This document shows, piece after piece, positions 6,289 through 7,592 of a stretch of DNA of 7,592 nucleotides. The DNA comes from Candidatus Solincola tengchongensis. Lineage in GTDB: Bacteria; Actinomycetota; Geothermincolia; Geothermincolales; RBG-13-55-18. The stretch lies in the NCBI GenBank assembly GCA_015711895.1, contig MU158605.1, positions 9,928 to 17,519 of the forward strand, given 5' to 3'. Within the stretch, counting starts at the first letter, position 1; every line of letters starts with the position of its first letter. Under the pieces are notes generated by a model. It did no database searches. It had not been told where the DNA came from and saw only the letters and a program-made list of their open reading frames with translations. The position numbers were made by a program, and so were the translations under genes.

Positions 6289-7592
6289 ATGGAACCCGTA
6301 TGCATCGAGAACCCGGAGCATCGTTTCATGCACGAGCTGGTAGGCCCGGGAGACCGCTTCCTGGCCGGTCTGGTGAGGGACTTCATCGAGCGGGAGATAA
6401 GGCCCATCCGGAGGGAGATGGAGGAGAGCACGCGGGGCGATTTCTCGCTGGTGGAGGAGGTTCAGCGCAAGTTGGTGGGGCTGGGATTCCAGGGGGCCTT
6501 CCTCCCCCCGGAATACGGGGGATGGAACCTCACCTCCGCCCTCACCTACTGCGTGATCCTGGAGGAGTTCGGCAGAGGGGAACCGGCCTGCGTGGCCGCC
6601 CTGGGAGGGGGCGCCTGGGCCTTCCGTCCGGCGGTCATCGCCGGTAACCGGACCCTCCTGGAGGACTTCGGGCCCCGCTTCACCAGCGGGGAGCTCTACG
6701 TGGCCTGTTTCGCCATGACCGAGCCCTCCGGGGGGTGCAACATCGAGAACGTGGACATGCGGGGGAAGGGGATACACACCCGGGCGGTCTTGGACGGCGA
6801 CGAATGGGTCATCAACGGCTCCAAGGTATGGCCCACGAACTCGGGCATAGCCGACGTCTACTGCGTGGTGTGCAACACGGATCCCTCGTTGGGGGACGAG
6901 GGCATCGCCCTCATCTACGTCCCCGTGCCCATCGAGGGCTTCTCCTTCGGGCGCTTCGAGGACAAGGCGGGGTTCCGTGCCAGCAGGGAGGGCGATTTCT
7001 ACTTCGACAACGTGCGGGTTCCCAGGGCCTACCGGGCGGCGGGCCCCGGCGAGGACGCCGTGCTCCTCCACGACAACCTCATCTTCGCCCGGCTCTTCAG
7101 CGCCGCCTGGGCGGTGGGCATCGCCCAGGGCGCCTTCGAGGAGGTGCTGGCCTTCACCCGGGACCACAAGGTGGCCGGGAGGCCCATACGCCAGCACACG
7201 GAGGCCGCCAACATCCTGGCGGACATGGCCATCGGCATCCAGGTGGGAAGGGACGCCTACGTGAACGCCGCCTACATGTTCGACCACCCGGAGATCTACG
7301 GCCCGCGCACCTCCCGTTACATGCTCTCCCGTTCCACGGTGGCCAAGGTGTTCTGCTGTGACATGGCCGTGGAGGTGACCAACCGGGCCATGGAGCTCAT
7401 GGGCCTCTACGGCGGTGACCCCTCGTACCACGTCGAGAAGTACTGGCGCGACAACAAGATCATCCAGCTCTGGGAGGGCGGGGTTCAGCTGGGCAAGCTG
7501 GACGTGGCCCGGGCGTACTACCCCTACGACCAGTTCTACGGGAACGAGGCCTACGACCTCCTCAGGGGAAAGGGAACGAAGAAAAGAAAAAA
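6289..7592 (+). CDS. Acyl-CoA dehydrogenase, 3' end cut by window edge
   Basis: 434 codons are visible without a stop. Predicted FAD flavoenzyme that oxidises an acyl-CoA at alpha-beta and passes electrons to electron-transfer flavoprotein. N-terminal helical domain about 1-135 (LPPEYGG near 77-83), central beta domain with MTEPSGGCNIE (143-153) and INGSKVWPTNSG (175-186), and a C-terminal helical domain ending YWRDNKIIQLWEGG (385-398). E396 in LWEGG matches the catalytic glutamate of IYEGT in medium-chain enzymes, so the protein should be active. The usual TEPxxGSD flavin/substrate signature here reads TEPSGGCN, with Ser-Asp replaced by Cys-Asn, marking an unusual subfamily with unassigned substrate. 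Start ATG 6289 follows AGGGGGTGAAGG. The visible end is lysine-rich (GKGTKKRKK) and is probably near the true C-terminus. Likely an operon with the preceding gene. Confidence 0.95.
   Translation, partial: MEPVCIENPEHRFMHELVGPGDRFLAGLVRDFIEREIRPIRREMEESTRGDFSLVEEVQRKLVGLGFQGAFLPPEYGGWNLTSALTYCVILEEFGRGEPACVAALGGGAWAFRPAVIAGNRTLLEDFGPRFTSGELYVACFAMTEPSGGCNIENVDMRGKGIHTRAVLDGDEWVINGSKVWPTNSGIADVYCVVCNTDPSLGDEGIALIYVPVPIEGFSFGRFEDKAGFRASREGDFYFDNVRVPRAYRAAGPGEDAVLLHDNLIFARLFSAAWAVGIAQGAFEEVLAFTRDHKVAGRPIRQHTEAANILADMAIGIQVGRDAYVNAAYMFDHPEIYGPRTSRYMLSRSTVAKVFCCDMAVEVTNRAMELMGLYGGDPSYHVEKYWRDNKIIQLWEGGVQLGKLDVARAYYPYDQFYGNEAYDLLRGKGTKKRK

Noticed and set aside
6217..7431. 404-codon minus-strand ORF
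   Set aside because: It is the antisense shadow of the acyl-CoA dehydrogenase gene, which has strong family motifs.

Overview
The window is GC-rich, densely coded and entirely + strand. It most resembles an uncultured actinobacterial (Actinomycetota) lineage. The main clue is the first gene pair: the C-terminus of a DUF501-type protein overlaps a short Ppx/GppA phosphatase by ATGA, an arrangement typical of actinobacteria. Assignment below phylum is not possible from the sequence alone.

Layout. (1) 2-298: 3' end of a DUF501 gene, translationally coupled to (2) a Ppx/GppA-type exopolyphosphatase, 295-1266, whose stop codon lies inside a 14-bp direct repeat. (3) 1267-1714: about 450 bp without a convincing gene, with several hairpins including a possible attenuator/terminator, leading to (4) a stand-alone CheY-like receiver protein, 1715-2086. 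(5) 2147-4555: an 802-residue cytoplasmic protein with a predicted helical (alpha/alpha)6 toroid, probably carbohydrate-active but of unknown substrate. (6) 4575-4659: a complete tRNA-Leu(UAA) with encoded CCA and long variable arm. (7) 4660-5158: about 500 bp of non-coding DNA rich in successive inverted repeats, with a candidate promoter near its right end. (8) 5159-6259: a 366-residue protein made of two divergent tandem copies of a CPxCG knuckle plus an alpha/beta domain that resembles the V4R/HNOB ligand-binding fold. (9) 6289 to the window end: an acyl-CoA dehydrogenase with an unusual flavin-site signature, cut by the window edge just before its stop.

How they may work together. DUF501-ppx is a housekeeping unit. 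The receiver, with no kinase nearby, probably serves a distant sensor. The duplicated zinc-knuckle protein and the acyl-CoA dehydrogenase are 29 bp apart and probably co-transcribed, which suggests (inference only) that the former senses or handles something linked to acyl-CoA metabolism. The most novel items are the duplicated CPxCG/V4R-like protein, the unassigned toroid enzyme and the structured non-coding stretch after the tRNA. No CRISPR array, transposase, toxin-antitoxin pair or phage gene was seen.
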